The position numbers were made by a program, and so were the translations under genes. Shown here one piece after another: positions 36,249-47,084 of a stretch of 64,000 nucleotides of DNA. Within the stretch, counting starts at the first letter, position 1; each line of letters begins with the position of its first letter. Location: positions 31,495,092 through 31,559,091 of the forward strand of contig CM029640.1 in NCBI GenBank assembly GCA_017311315.1, read 5' to 3'. Source of the DNA: Dendrocalamus latiflorus (taxonomy: Eukaryota; Streptophyta; Magnoliopsida; Poales; Poaceae). Below the pieces are notes generated by a model. That model had not been told where the DNA came from, did no database searches, and worked only from the letters and a program-made list of their open reading frames with translations.

Positions 36249-38060
36249 TGAGAGACCATGTGGATGTGACCCCATGTTTGTGATGAGTAATTGACGAGTG
36301 TTCTGGAAAGATTGAGTTTTGGTTTGTGTGGTTCGTGCCAAGTCGGCACTTGGTGCAGTCGGGTTTGGTTAGACGGTCTTAAGGCGTATTCTTCTTCCCG
36401 ATTGATCTTTCGGGAAATTTCATGCTTAAGTATGATTCTCTGATGCTAATTGCGATTACATGTTTCGAGCGGTGCTATGTAATGTATTTCTTATCTGTGA
36501 TGGCTGCAGGACATCGAGGTGGAGTCGTGGCGAGGCACGGGAAGACCGGACTAGGCCCAGGTGGTGCAAGGTCAAAGCGGTCGAGGTGTGCCGAAGACGG
36601 CGAGGACTCGAGGTGGCTGCGAGGCTTGAAAGGCAAGGAATGAGAAAGCTTCCCAGAAGGTGTAGGAGGGGCGTTTTGGTGAATACGCAACGCTGCACTA
36701 AAGGAAGTGGATTTGGTTAGAGTTAGTGGGAGCGCAAAAGCTTAAAGGGCAAAGCAAATGTGAACCCATTATGAAAGGTTATAAATAGGGAGAGTGTCTC
36801 TTGCATGTGGTATGGCTTGAGAGAGGGGTTAGAGTTTGTTTTGCTTTGTGCTTTAGTTGTTGGAGAGAGCATGAGAGGGTGCTTTTGTTTGTTGCTCATG
36901 TCTCCTGCGTGAGAGAGTAGCAATGTGTGTGCCCAGTCTCCCGTGCGTGTGTTCGAGTTCTTGATTTTCGTGCAATTGCGTATGGGGACTCATTGTGCTG
37001 TGTGTTCTTGATGTAAGAGATGGCTGTGAACAAACCTTTGTAAGCATTCTTGTCTCTGTATCAATATCAATGTGAGAATCTTGTGCTTTGGATTGTTCTT
37101 CAGTGTTTGCTTCTCATGACTGCTCTCTTTTCTATTTTTTTGAGTTGATTTCTTGATCAAGTGGTTGGTTCTTGTTTGCTCAGTGATGAGAAGATGCCTC
37201 AAGACCATTTGGTCAATTAAACCCCCAAGAGCACAACAGAAGAATCAAATATTCCTTTTTCATCCATTTCCTCTGTTCTGAGAAAACTAGGGTTTCATGT
37301 CAGGGGATGGTTCGTTTCCTTGATTTCCCTTCTTGAGATGACTTAAGATTTGAGTTTTAGAGTCCAAAGTTCATTGCTAAATCGATTGCAAAAAGGGCTT
37401 AAGCAAAGGATGGATGAGTAGTGAGAAATCTGAAAAATAGTGCTATCTTCCATTTCATTGTTCAGATTATGCTCAATTCTTGATTCCTAGCGCCCTTGGT
37501 GAAATTCTTGGATCCCAAAGGTCCTAATGCTATTTGGAACAAGTTCTTGAGGTTTTGGTATGAGGAGATTAGAATCATTTCATCAATTTCTTTGTTTTAA
37601 GCAAAATCCTGAAATTTCAGCATTTCAGGTTTTCAGTCGGGCACTCTGCTCCTGCTCGAACCAGGGGAGGTCTGACCGGTTCTATACCTGCGGTCAGACC
37701 GCTCATATGCTGGCGGTCAGACCGGCCAAACAGTAGCGATCTGATAGGCCAGGCTACGGCGGTCCAACCGGTTCCAGGGCGGTCTAACCGGCTGTGTGCG
37801 GGCGGTCTAACCGGCCAACGCACACCGGTCAGACCGGCCTGAGCACTTTTTGCTGCCAACTTCTTCTCTTTGTTGGTTTATTTGTTGATCTTTCGTGTTC
37901 GTGTTCAGCTTGAATTTCCAGTGTGCATGAGTTCTTTCTCATCATAGCTTTTATAGCTTTTGGTGAGAAAATTCACAAGTGGATACTCTAGGGGGACAAA
38001 TTTTTAAAGAAGCAACATTCACCCCCCCTCTGTTCCTCTGTTGCCGATTTCGATCCAACA
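36249..38060 (+). repeat. 5' LTR of family A copia
   Basis: TGAGAGACC...GATCCAACA. A TATA box GGTTATAAATAGGG lies at 36778-36790. The segment 37,660-37,840 contains at least six copies of a GGTCAGACCGG/GGTCTAACCGG palindrome-like motif. Confidence 0.9.
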
Positions 38061-38062
38061 AT

Positions 38063-38077
38063 TGGTATCAGAGCCGG
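38063..38077 (+). other. primer-binding site (initiator tRNA-Met)
   Basis: TGGTATCAGAGCCGG begins two bases after the 5' LTR and matches the complement of the 3' end of initiator tRNA-Met. Confidence 0.9.
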
Positions 38078-38118
38078 TTAGCTCTTCCACATAGATCTTA
38101 ACCGGTCTCTAGAGCCAT

Positions 38119-38890
38119 GACGACAGACAAGGAAGCATCCACCTGCTGTTCTCAGACCCATAGCAGCAGGTGTGATCGAGGTCAAGCCCAGAACTAAGAA
38201 AGTTCAATTCAAGTCAGCGGGCTTTATCCAAGAGATTTCTGACAGCAAGGTAATTCCACCTGTTGCTTCGGCCTCTCAGAAGGCGAAGCCTCACCGTGCT
38301 ACTTCTACCTCTCAGAAGGTGAAGTATCATTGCACCTTCTGCCAGAAAGATGGACACTTGATCGAGTGATGCTTCAGGCGCGCCAAGATCGCGCAGAGAG
38401 ACCATGTTGCAGCTCTTAGACGTATTCAGGGTCAACCCCAGATCTTGAGTGCACCTAAGACCAACACGAGGTCGAGAGTTGCTTCAGCTGACGAGTTTGG
38501 GCAGCATCGAGGACTTGGCTTTTCTGGTTTAGAGAGACCATGTTGCAGCTCTTAGACGTATTCAGGGTCAGCCCCAGATCTTGAGTGCACCTAAGACCAA
38601 CACGAGGTCGAGAGTTGCTTCAGCTGACGGGTTTGGGCAGCATCGAGGACTTGGCTTTTCTGGTTTTACTGATTTTCATCCTCGATATGCCTTTGGTTGT
38701 GACTTCTGCCGTTCTGAGGGTAGATCGTGTTTCCCCCGTCGAGATGGCTACCTGCGGCGTGATCAGCATGTTGCCGGTGCTCCGACTCGCTCTCCCATAG
38801 CAGTCGGACCCAGCAACAGCTTCAGGTCTGCACATAGACCTTCTGCTTCTTTGAGCGATAGAGAGCGTAGGGTAGATAGAGGTTAGTCGT
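38119..38890 (+). pseudogene. truncated family A gag
   Basis: An ATG at 38119 opens a short frame that soon leaves gag-like sequence, because most of the gag N-terminus is missing. From 38,172 the translation shows a basic stretch and a CCHC-like finger, YHCTFCQKDGHLIE followed by a stop and CFRRAK. The Trp or similar codon before the last Cys is TGA. A 136-bp direct duplication (38395-38530 and 38531-38666) further disrupts the frame. It would have been the RNA-binding C-terminal part of gag. Confidence 0.7.
38395..38666 (+). repeat. 136-bp direct duplication within gag
   Basis: The sequence starting AGAGAGACCATGTTGCAG at 38395 recurs at 38531 with only a few differences and continues through CTTGGCTTTTCTGGTTT. 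It is a tandem duplication of one gag segment. Confidence 0.9.
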
Positions 38891-38981
38891 GTGTGGCTAC
38901 TTCTTCTGCTTGACGTGTGACTCAGTATTGGGTTCCAAAATCTCTTTTGATTTATCCCAGTACTGAGCCTTCACTCTCTGT

Positions 38982-40730
38982 TTGACTCAGGTTCGCCGGG
39001 CTGGGAAGGGAGAGGTTTGCCTGGTGGACTCCGGTTGTTCTCGTCATATGACCGAAAACTCTCATTGGTTCTCTTCCCTAGCCTGTGCTCCAGGTGATGA
39101 GACGATCACCTTCGGAGACGCTTCGTCTGGGCGCGTCATCGCCAAAGGTACAGTGCGCGTTAATGAGTCTTTTATTTTAAAAGATGTTGCCTTGGTTAGT
39201 AAGCTGCAGTATAATTTGCTTTCTGTTTCTCAGCTTATTGATGATGATTTTGAGGTGGGCTTTAAGAAAAACGCTTGCAAAATTCTTGATTCTTCGGGTA
39301 GTCTGGTTTGCGGGATTTCTCGTTATGGGAGGATCTTTCGTGATGATTTTTCTGAGTCTTCTGGTGATCCTCTCCGGTGTTTAGTTGCTTCTGAGTCCCG
39401 TGACCTTACTTTCTGGCATAGGAGACTTGGTCATATTGGATTTGACCATTTGACCTAAGTTAGCGGCCATGATCTCATTCGTGGTCTGCCTAAACTCAAA
39501 ATGGTTAAAGATCTTGTTTGCGCTCCATGCCGGCACAGCAAGATGGTTGCCGCTTCTCACCCTCCGGTCACAGTGACTATGACCGATGCACCAGGACAGC
39601 TGCTCCATATGGACATAGTTGGACCAGCCCGAGTACAGTCAGCAGGAGGGAAGTGGTATGTTCTTGTCGTGGTCGATGACTTCTCGAGGTACTCTTGGGT
39701 GTTTTTCTTAGCTTCGAAGGATGAGACGTTTACACATTTTTGAGGTCTTTTCAGTAGGCTTTCTGTTGAGCTTCCAGGTTCCTTACGAGCGATCCGTAGT
39801 GACAATGGCATGGAGTTCAAGAATTCCTACTTTGAGAGGTTCTGCGATGAGACAGGTGTAGAGCACCAGTTCTCGTCTCCACACGTCCCGAGTAGAATGG
39901 CGTCGTGGAGAGGAAGAACCGTACCTTGGTCGAGATGGCCAGGACGATGCTTGATGAGTATTCTACACCTAGGAAGTTTTGGGCTGAGGCTATAGCGACT
40001 GTGTGCTATGTCTCGAACAGAGTTTTTCTTCGGGCACACTTGCATCGCACTTCCTATGAGTTGAGATACGGGCGAAATCCCAGTGTCTCTCATTTTCATG
40101 TGTTTGGTTGCAAGTATTTCATTTTGAAGTCTGTGCGCTCGATTTCAGGCTTCTCCTCGCGTATCTCACCGCCAGGCGGTGAAGCGCATCCTTCGGTACC
40201 TTCGAGCTACCATTGACTATGGTATCTGGTACTCTTCCTCATCCTGTCTTTCCCTCAAAGCCTACTCAGACGCAGACTTTGCTGGCTGTAGGATAGATAG
40301 GAAGAGCACTTCTGGCACCTGCTAATTCATTGACACTTCTCTTGTTTCCTGGTCTTCGAGGAAGCAGTCCGGTGTTGCACAGCCCACTGCAGAGGCCGAG
40401 TACGTTGCTGCTGCCAGTTGTTGTAGCCAGGTGCTTTGGATGTCCTCGACCCTGTGGGATTTTGGGTTAGTTATAGACAGTGTTCCACTCTTCTGTGATA
40501 ACACTTCTGCTATTAACATTGCCAAGAACCCAGTGCAGCACTCTCGGACCAAGCATATTGATATTCGATATCACTTCCTTAGAGACCATGTGGAGAAGGG
40601 TGACATTGTGCTCCAGTTTGTGGAGAGTGACCACCAGTTGGCCAATATCTTTACCAAGTCTTTGGATAGCTCTAGGTTTTCAGCTCTGCAGGGAGAGCTT
40701 GGGGTGGTTTGTCCTTATGGACTGCTGTGA
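38982..40730 (+). pseudogene. family A copia pol: protease-integrase fused to RNase H, RT deleted
   Basis: Protease is seen as LVDSGCSRHMT (39,021-39,053). The integrase zinc region is FWHRRLGHIGFDHLT ... CAPCRH. The integrase core follows with HMDIVGP, YVLVVVDDFSRYSWVFF and AIRSDNGMEFKNSYF. A stop after DHLT (39,456), a TGA after FTHF (39,741-39,743) and a frameshift at about 39,890 break it. A second frame resumes with MERKNRTLVEMARTMLDEYS and ends ...FGCKYFILKSV. The sequence then jumps at about 40,130-40,145 straight into the region before RNase H (SPRVSHRQAVKRILRYLRAT). The whole reverse-transcriptase core with its YVDD is missing relative to the copy at 61-64 kb. RNase H continues with AEAEYVAAA and LFCDNTSAINIAKNP to a stop after GVVCPYGLL. 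Confidence 0.85.
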
Positions 40731-42145
40731 GGGGGAGCTTTGTACTTTACTATTTTACTCTATTTATTATGTTCATGCTCCTATCTGTTGCATTGCATGC
40801 GGGTGCTTTTGGGTTAGTCCTCCTAGCATAGATTAGAGTGTTTCTCTCGTCTAGTTGTTTAGACTTTTTCCTCTCATCTTGTGATTCTCGGATGCTGCTT
40901 ATTAGCTGTTTCTCTTCTCACTAGGTTGAGCTCACTCACTTCTTATATGTTCTAGCGAGGGTTGGGCCACCCTCGGGTAGACGGGGTACGTGTTTGCTCC
41001 TTAGGATGTTAGATGATCAGCTAATAGTCCTAGAGTCATATAGGATAGATGAGAGTCAGTCTGAGCCATAGTATCCTCTATGTCTTATCTATGCTGTAAG
41101 GACTGCCTTTTCTGATTTTCTTGCCAGCTTCTCGATTCTATTGCTTTGGTTCAGGGGGAGTTCATTTGGGAACTTCTAGATCTTAATATTGACATAACTC
41201 AACTTGAACTAAAAAGTGCATCACATGTTGAGGGGGAGTTGGATTTTTTTGCATTTCAACATTCTGCATTGTAATATAAATACATGGAGCCTTGATTATT
41301 ATCCGTATATGACATGTTTACAATGCATTACGTCTTGCCATGATCTGTGCTTACTTGCTAGATATATCATGACTTTATATGTGTAGTCTAGTCTTTGTCA
41401 TGATAGGTTGATTAAAATGCTCAACTTGAATTAAATCATGTCATGTTAGCTCTTGAGACTAGTCTGTCTTTAGTTATCCTCTTATGATTCATGACTAAAC
41501 AAAAATCTGGTTGGAAATAATCATGAGATTTGTAAAGAAAAAAATATGTCAATTGTGTAAAATTTGCTTAATTACACAAAAAGACCAAGTACTTCAACAA
41601 ATGATTCATTCTTGAACTTGTAGCACTCTAAATTGACTCAATACTAGCTTCTAGGTTCCACTTAGATTATTGACATGGCCTGCATCATCTTTGGATGACT
41701 TGACATGATAAGAAATTCGACTAATTTTTCAGATTATGACTTATTTGGCTTAGCTTGTCTATACATGTATTGACATGATCTAGATAGCATTCTTATATGT
41801 TATAGCTTGATGTAATACTTCACGGTCATTTTGGATAATTTTCATGGCTCTAAATGCTTAAAATAAATCAACTTCAGCCATTTCATCCAACACCATGCTT
41901 TATTCTCTCTTTTGCCTCTTGATGATTTTATTGCCAAAAGGGGGAGAATAGCGGAGAAAAAGCAAGCCATTTGGGAACTTTCTTGAGCTTTGGAGAACAA
42001 TTTGCTCTTTCTGTTTTCGCTCTAGTGTTCCCGTTGCCAACATGGTCTTGGTTCCTCTTTGCTTCCTTCTTAGACCATGTTTGACTTTCTTTCTCAAACT
42101 CAAACTCATCTTTACGCTTTTTCTGGGTTTGTCAATATACTCATC
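40731..42145 (+). other. long 3' non-coding internal region of family A copia
   Basis: About 1.4 kb lies between the pol stop and the polypurine tract, with no open frame of note. It has four extra polypurine-like motifs (GAGGGGGAG or CAGGGGGAG) near 40,730, 41,154, 41,231 and 41,938. The minus-strand copy at 59591-61286 has the counterpart region with the same motifs. Confidence 0.7.
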
Positions 42146-42156
42146 AAGGGGGAGAT
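42146..42156 (+). other. polypurine tract of family A copia
   Basis: AAGGGGGAGAT directly precedes the 3' LTR start TGAGAGACC. Confidence 0.85.
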
Positions 42157-43234
42157 TGAGAGACCATGTGGATGTGACCCCATGTTTGTAATGAGTAATT
42201 GATGAGTGTTCTGGAAAGATTGAGTTTTGGTTTGTGTGGTTCGTGCCAAGTCGGCACTTGGCGCAGTCGGGTTTGGTTAGACGGTCTTGAGGTGTATTCT
42301 TCTTCCCGATTGGTCTTTTGGGCAATTTCATGCTTGAGTACGATTCTCTGATGCTAATTGCGATTACAGGTTTCGAGCGATGCTATGTAATGTATTTCTT
42401 GTCTGTGATGGCTGCAGGACATCGAGGTGGAGTCGTGGTGAGGCACAGGAAGATCGGACTAGGCGCAGGTGGTGCCAAGGTCAAAGCGGTCGAGGTGTGC
42501 CGAAGACGGCGAGGACTCGAGGTGGCTGCGAGGCTTGGAAGGCAAGGAATGAGGAAGCTTCCCGGAAGGTGCAGGAGGGGTGTTTTGGTGAATACGCAAA
42601 GCTGCACTAAAAGAAGTGGATTTGGTTAGAGTTAGTGGGTAAAGCGCAAAAGCTTAAAAGGCAAAGCAAATGTGAACCCATTATGAAAGGCTATAAATAG
42701 GGAGAGTGTCTCCTGCATGTGGTATGGCTTGAGAGAGGGGTTAGAGTTTGTTTTTCTTTGTGCTTTAGTTGTTGGAGAAAGCATGAGAGGGTGCTTTTCT
42801 TTGTTGCTCATGTCTCCTGCGTGAGAGAGTACCAATGTGTGTGCCCAGTCTCCCGTGCGTGTGTTCGAGTTCTTGATTTTCCTGCAATTGCGTATGGGGA
42901 CTCATTGTGCTGTGTGTTCTTGATGTAAGAGATGGCTGTGAACAAACCTTTGTAAGCATTCTTGTCTCCGTATCAATATCAATGTGAGAATCTTGTGCTT
43001 TGGATAGTTCTTTAGTGTTCTGAGCACTTTTTGCTGCCAACTTCTTCTCTTTGTTGGTTTATTTGTTGATCTTTCGTGTTCATGTTCAACTTGAATTTCT
43101 AGTGTGCATGAGTTCTTTCTCATCATAGCTTTTATAGCTTTTGGTGGGAAAATTCACAAGTGGATACTCTAGGGGGACAAATTTTTAAAGAAGCAACATT
43201 CACCACCCCCTCTGTTGCCGATTTCGATCCAACA
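42157..43234 (+). repeat. 3' LTR of family A copia, internally deleted
   Basis: It matches the 5' LTR from its start to about 43,018, then jumps from AGTGTT to CTGAGCAC. This removes the palindrome-bearing block present in the 5' LTR. The TATA box CTATAAATAGGG is at 42691. Confidence 0.9.
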
Positions 43235-44361
43235 ACAGTGTACGTGCAATGGCTTGGATAATGTGGTGGTTGACTAGGCATACACGTGTGCTCTTGGGCT
43301 GAGATGGACGCTGAGTCGGCTTGGTGACAGTAAAGCAGATCTCACAACTGGGGGTCGACCACGCGGCATCATCTATACTGTTGGATTAGACAATCAGCTT
43401 AGATCTGATCGGATAGCGAGATAGATGATCGGATGGCTTGGGACGAGGTAACGCGGAGCACGCTGGTTGGTCGGCGGAGACGAAGCATTGATGCTTTGGC
43501 TACTGAGTTGCGCGTTGACCAAGGGCGGTAGGCGCCAGTGAGGCGGTGGTTGTTCAGTAGAGAGACAACGAAGCGGGGTAGAGTCTCACTGGCGAGAAGA
43601 TGGTGAACACGCACGATGGAGCGACTACCGGCGACGGGGAAGACGGTGACGACTGGTGGGGACGGATCATGGCGAAAGTAGAGACGGTGGCGCATGACGA
43701 GCTCGATAAACTCAGTGAGGACGATGCACGGGCGAACATCGGCGAGGGCGCACAGCGGTTGCGGGATGCAAAAATTGAGGGGCACGCCAGCTATTTAAAG
43801 CGCAGATGTCGAGGCCGACTTGGAGGCGGCGGAGAGTCCGAGGTGGAGACGACGGGCGGCGGTGGAAAGCGAGATGAACATGGCAGTGGAAACCGAGAGT
43901 AAGACAAAGATGAACAGTGCACGCATGCCGAATCACTGACATGTGTCACAGCTGGGATCGGACAGCGGAGAACGAAGGTGGAGCGGCTGGCTCAGATGCG
44001 GGCGGTGAGCGGCTGATGGCCGACGCGTGGCCAGCGGTGACGCGGCTGGGCCAGAGGGAAAAGGGGTTTCAGCCCAACACTATTTAAGGATCTTCTAGGA
44101 TTTTCTATTTTCAGAAATTCAACTAAATTCATTTGAGCTCTAGAAAATAGCAAATAAATCCAAGAAAATTCCAGAAAATTTTTTTGAGACCCAAGGAACT
44201 GAAATAAAATATTTTTGACAAATGTTAATATTTAATTTAATCATATTAAATCTTTTTAATTAATAAAAATTCTAATTAAGCTTTAATTAATTCTAGAAAA
44301 ATTCAAATGATGAATTTTATTTTAAAAGTTTCGAAAAGGCTCTGAAAATTAGGATGTTACA

Positions 44362-45100
44362 AGCAAGGGATTGGGAAAAAGGGAAAGGCAAGGCTGATTG
44401 GAAGAGGGGCAGTGGCGGTGGCGCCTTGAGAAGGGCAAGAGCAGCGGCTCCTGGTTGGGAATGAGTAGGACAGGAGGACGTCGTGAGCGAGGACCAGCAG
44501 GGAGTGTGTTTGGGGGGGGGGGTGGGGGATTAGGAGTGGCGAAGGGAAGGAGGAAATGCACTGTGGAACTGGAAGCTGTGATCGAAGCACCGTAGTTGAG
44601 GCTACGGTCGAAGCACTGTAGTCAAGGTACCACGACACCATGGTCGAGGTTGTGTGGTCGGAGCCATGGTCGAGGCTCCGTGGTCGAAAGTAGGAGAAAT
44701 GGAATCACGGACGGAGAGGAACCCACGATCGAACAAATGGACCGAAGCCATGGTCGAGGCCCCGTGGTTGGCGTTGTGGTCAAAAGCAGAAGAAAATGAA
44801 ATCACGGACATAGAGGAACCCACAACTGAACAAATATACCTATAACTCAAATGAAGAACCCAACCCAAAAAAGCAAGAACACAAGAATCCAACCAAGAAA
44901 GCAAAAACCCAAATTGTAAAGAGGGGAATCTTTCACTGAAAGAACAATTCAAGAACTGAAAGCAGGTTAAATCGAATCGAGGATGGAGAGGAATCGACAA
45001 CCGAATAAACAGTCTGAGAACACAAATCGAGAACCGAATCGAAAAAGCAAGAACCCAACCAGGCAGCCAGCGTGGAAGGTGGGGAGGAGGGAATGGTGAT
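44362..45100. repeat. degenerate direct repeats and TGGTCGA block
   Basis: A short TGGTCGA array lies at 44,590-44,800, and a G-run interrupts 44,510-44,530. A roughly 45-bp module with GGAATCACGGA...GAGGAACCCAC is repeated near 44,695, 44,792 and 44,965. No gene is recognised. Confidence 0.6.
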
Positions 45101-45340
45101 GGCAACTATGACAGAGGATGAAGCGAGTGTGACCAATGAGAGGACAGGAAGGATGGGAGGTGGCATATAGAGATGGGTCGGCGCGGCCAAAGAGGCGGAG
45201 GGTGGCACGAGTGAAGGGGAGGAAGGGGCAGTGGGTGCAACGTGGGCGAATGGGAGGACAGGGCGGCCAGCATGGAAGGTGGGGAGGAGGGAGCGGTGGT
45301 AGCATCTATGGCAGGGGAGGAAGCGAGGGTGAGGGCGGGG
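45060..45340. repeat. pair of purine-rich direct repeats
   Basis: A segment with GTGGAAGGTGGGGAGGAGGG near 45,068 recurs near 45,272 (ATGGAAGGTGGGGAGGAGGG) with similar following sequence. Minus-strand open frames across this GC-rich tract look like composition artefacts. Confidence 0.6.
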
Positions 45341-45950
45341 AGCTGGGGAGGAGGTAGGGGATGGCAGGCGAGGGCAGTAGAGTGAAGGACGTGGGCGCAG
45401 CTGCGGAAAAGGTACTTGTAGTGTGCCACAACGAAAGCAATGCAAAGATTGGCGAGAACACACACGGCACGACGAAAGTGATGTGAAGATTCACGAGAAC
45501 ACACGGAGCTAACCCAAAGGTTTTGCATCGCGCGGTCCACTCGATCGAATGTCCAACACAGACGCGAGGTAAAGAAGGTTTTTAGAAAAGAAAGGACCTA
45601 TGTGCAAAAATACTAAAAATAAGGACCTATTCATGATCTTGTTAGCCAATTGCGGTTTATTGTATAAAGTACACTGAGACTTACCTATTCTACTTTAATT
45701 AATTAGGCTCTTTAATTAAAGTAAAATAAGAATCTGTTTGTAAAAACTAAAGACCTGTATATAATTATGATAAAATAGAGGGCCTTTTGTATTTCTAGTG
45801 AGGTGGCATGCTAGGGCGGAAATCCCCAGATTTAATATAGTTAGTATCTCTCTATGATGATGTTCTAAGTAATCCGTTTGGTAGATTTGCTGAGCTGTAA
45901 ACCCCTCAAAATTCAATCATGCAAGCTCTACATCAACATGAGGATAAAGT
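45341..45950. other. no gene seen
   Basis: GC-rich, then AT-rich spacer without recognisable features. Confidence 0.35.
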
Positions 45951-45957
45951 GCAAGTG

Positions 45958-46234
45958 CCTGCTCATTTGGCTGAAAAAATGTGAGTTATGACTGAAATTG
46001 TACTGTAGTTAATTAAAATTATACTATATCTGATGGTAGCTTATTTGACATAATTAAATTTAAAAATAGAAAAAGAAGTTTAGCTCATTACGCACAATGC
46101 AAACAAATATGGGAAAAAAGAACCGGCAAAAAAGCTAAAAAAAAACCAAAAAGCTACAAAAAAAACGAAATTTAGAAATAGTGAAAAATAAACTAGAAGC
46201 TGAAACCGAAATGAGCGGGGCCTAAGCTAGTAGT
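45958..46234. mobile_element. possible MITE, about 280 bp
   Basis: GCCTGCTCATTTGGCTG on the left and the inverse of CCGAAATGAGCGGGGCC on the right resemble imperfect terminal inverted repeats around an AT-rich centre. No target duplication could be fixed. Confidence 0.35.
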
Positions 46235-46296
46235 AGCAAACAAACCAGATGGAGTAACACTTCAAACCTGCAAAGACGGAAAAAAAGTTTCATGCC

Positions 46297-46380
46297 GAGA
46301 CAGTAGCAGGACGGACATAGTATAGGAGTTAGTACTTGGAGACAGTACCAGGACGGACATACTATAGGAGTTAGTACTTG
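46297..46380. repeat. 42-bp tandem duplication
   Basis: Two adjacent 42-bp units (46297-46338 and 46339-46380) start GAGACAGTA(G/C)CAGGACGG and differ at two positions by eye. Confidence 0.9.
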
Positions 46381-46715
46381 ATAACGAGTTAAGTTAGCTG
46401 AGAGAAGAAAGAAACAAGCCTTGCTACATTGCTGCTGCTACTCCATGTTTGGTTAGCGAAGGGGGGAAAATACTCCTATTTAGAACAGGAGAGAGAGACG
46501 AACAAAAAGCTTTTCTTCGCTCAGTCCCAGTCCACCTCCTCAGATCTAATCATTATTTAATCCATTTTTCCAGTTTCACATGAGCACTTCCCCCTCTGCT
46601 CCGATCCCTAATCCCTAACCATAGCAGTCTAGCATCCTCCGGCTCCACCTCCCCTTCCTTCTCCGTGCCCGACATGCACAATGCTACGGATGACTCAGAC
46701 TCGCCGTCGTTATAG

Positions 46716-46955
46716 ATGTCAAAGGATGACTTCGATGATGATGGGGGCAACATGTGGGTGCCAGATCTGAGGGGAGGGAACGGCGGAAGGTGGGTGCCGT
46801 CGGACCAGGTGCTTGATAGCGTGATCAAGAGTGTGCTCGAGTTCCTCACGGTGGCGCGTGACCGAAACACGGTCTTGCTGGTCTACCGCTCCTGGTACCT
46901 CGCCAAGGCACAGACATGGTGCGAGCCTTTTTTAAGGATCATCCATGGCAATTAA
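46716..46955 (+). pseudogene. F-box fragment resembling TIR1/AFB auxin receptor (AFB4/5-like)
   Basis: A 79-residue frame starts with an acidic stretch (MSKDDFDDDGG) and then carries VPSDQVLDSVIKSVLEFL, RDRNTVLLVYRSWYLAKAQT and a terminal CEPF. This matches the F-box at the N-terminus of TIR1/AFB auxin receptors, best the AFB4/5 branch, where the D-x-VL-x-x-V-x-x-VL-x-FL and RDRN-x-x-SLVCRSWYR pattern is conserved. The Cys and Arg of the LVCRSWYR motif are Tyr and Leu here. The leucine-rich repeats that bind auxin and Aux/IAA proteins are absent, because the frame ends soon after the F-box. A full receptor is about 570-620 residues. It borders the 47-52 kb repeat-flanked unit and may be a captured or truncated copy. 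Confidence 0.65.
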
Positions 46956-47084
46956 AAGAGATGAATGATTGTACTCCACAGCGACAATATTTTTCTTTTC
47001 AAATCTAGCGCATCTATCCATGAAACTAGAAGACAAAACAAAACAAAAGGACAGAAATAAAAAAATTCGTCAAGTAAGTCAAAT

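Larger units (their letters stand above)
36249..43234 (+). mobile_element. defective family A Ty1/copia element, 7.0 kb
   Basis: 5' LTR 36249-38060 (1,812 bp) and 3' LTR 42157-43234 (1,078 bp) both start TGAGAGACCATGTGG and end GATCCAACA. They are flanked by ACAGT (36244-36248 and 43235-43239). Primer site, gag remnant, protease-integrase, RNase H, a 1.4-kb 3' non-coding region and polypurine tract follow in copia order. The reverse-transcriptase domain is deleted, and several stops and a frameshift break the rest. The two LTRs differ by one 731-bp block (37108-37838) that is missing from the 3' LTR. Confidence 0.9.
34440..44361 (-). mobile_element. gypsy-type solo LTR (minus) containing a nested copia
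   Basis: Read on the minus strand it starts TGTAACATCCTAATTTTC at 44361 and ends ...GGTCTCTACA at 34440. Flanks are AGCAA (44362-44366) and AGCAG (34435-34439), a 5-bp duplication with one mismatch. Removing the nested copia (36249-43234) and one copy of its duplication leaves about 2.9 kb of LTR. No gypsy gag or pol is attached. A TATA-like CTTTAAATAG lies on the minus strand at 43791-43800. The same kind of LTR is seen at 601-8125. Confidence 0.65.

Noticed and set aside
44602..45540. Several minus-strand open frames of 110-176 residues
   Set aside because: Ser/Pro-rich, low-complexity translations of purine-rich repeats. They overlap in different frames and have no domain support.
29540..45600. 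Possible single large transposon from 29.5 to 45.6 kb with weakly inverted TTTTGCACA-like ends
   Set aside because: The end similarity is too short and no target duplication was seen.
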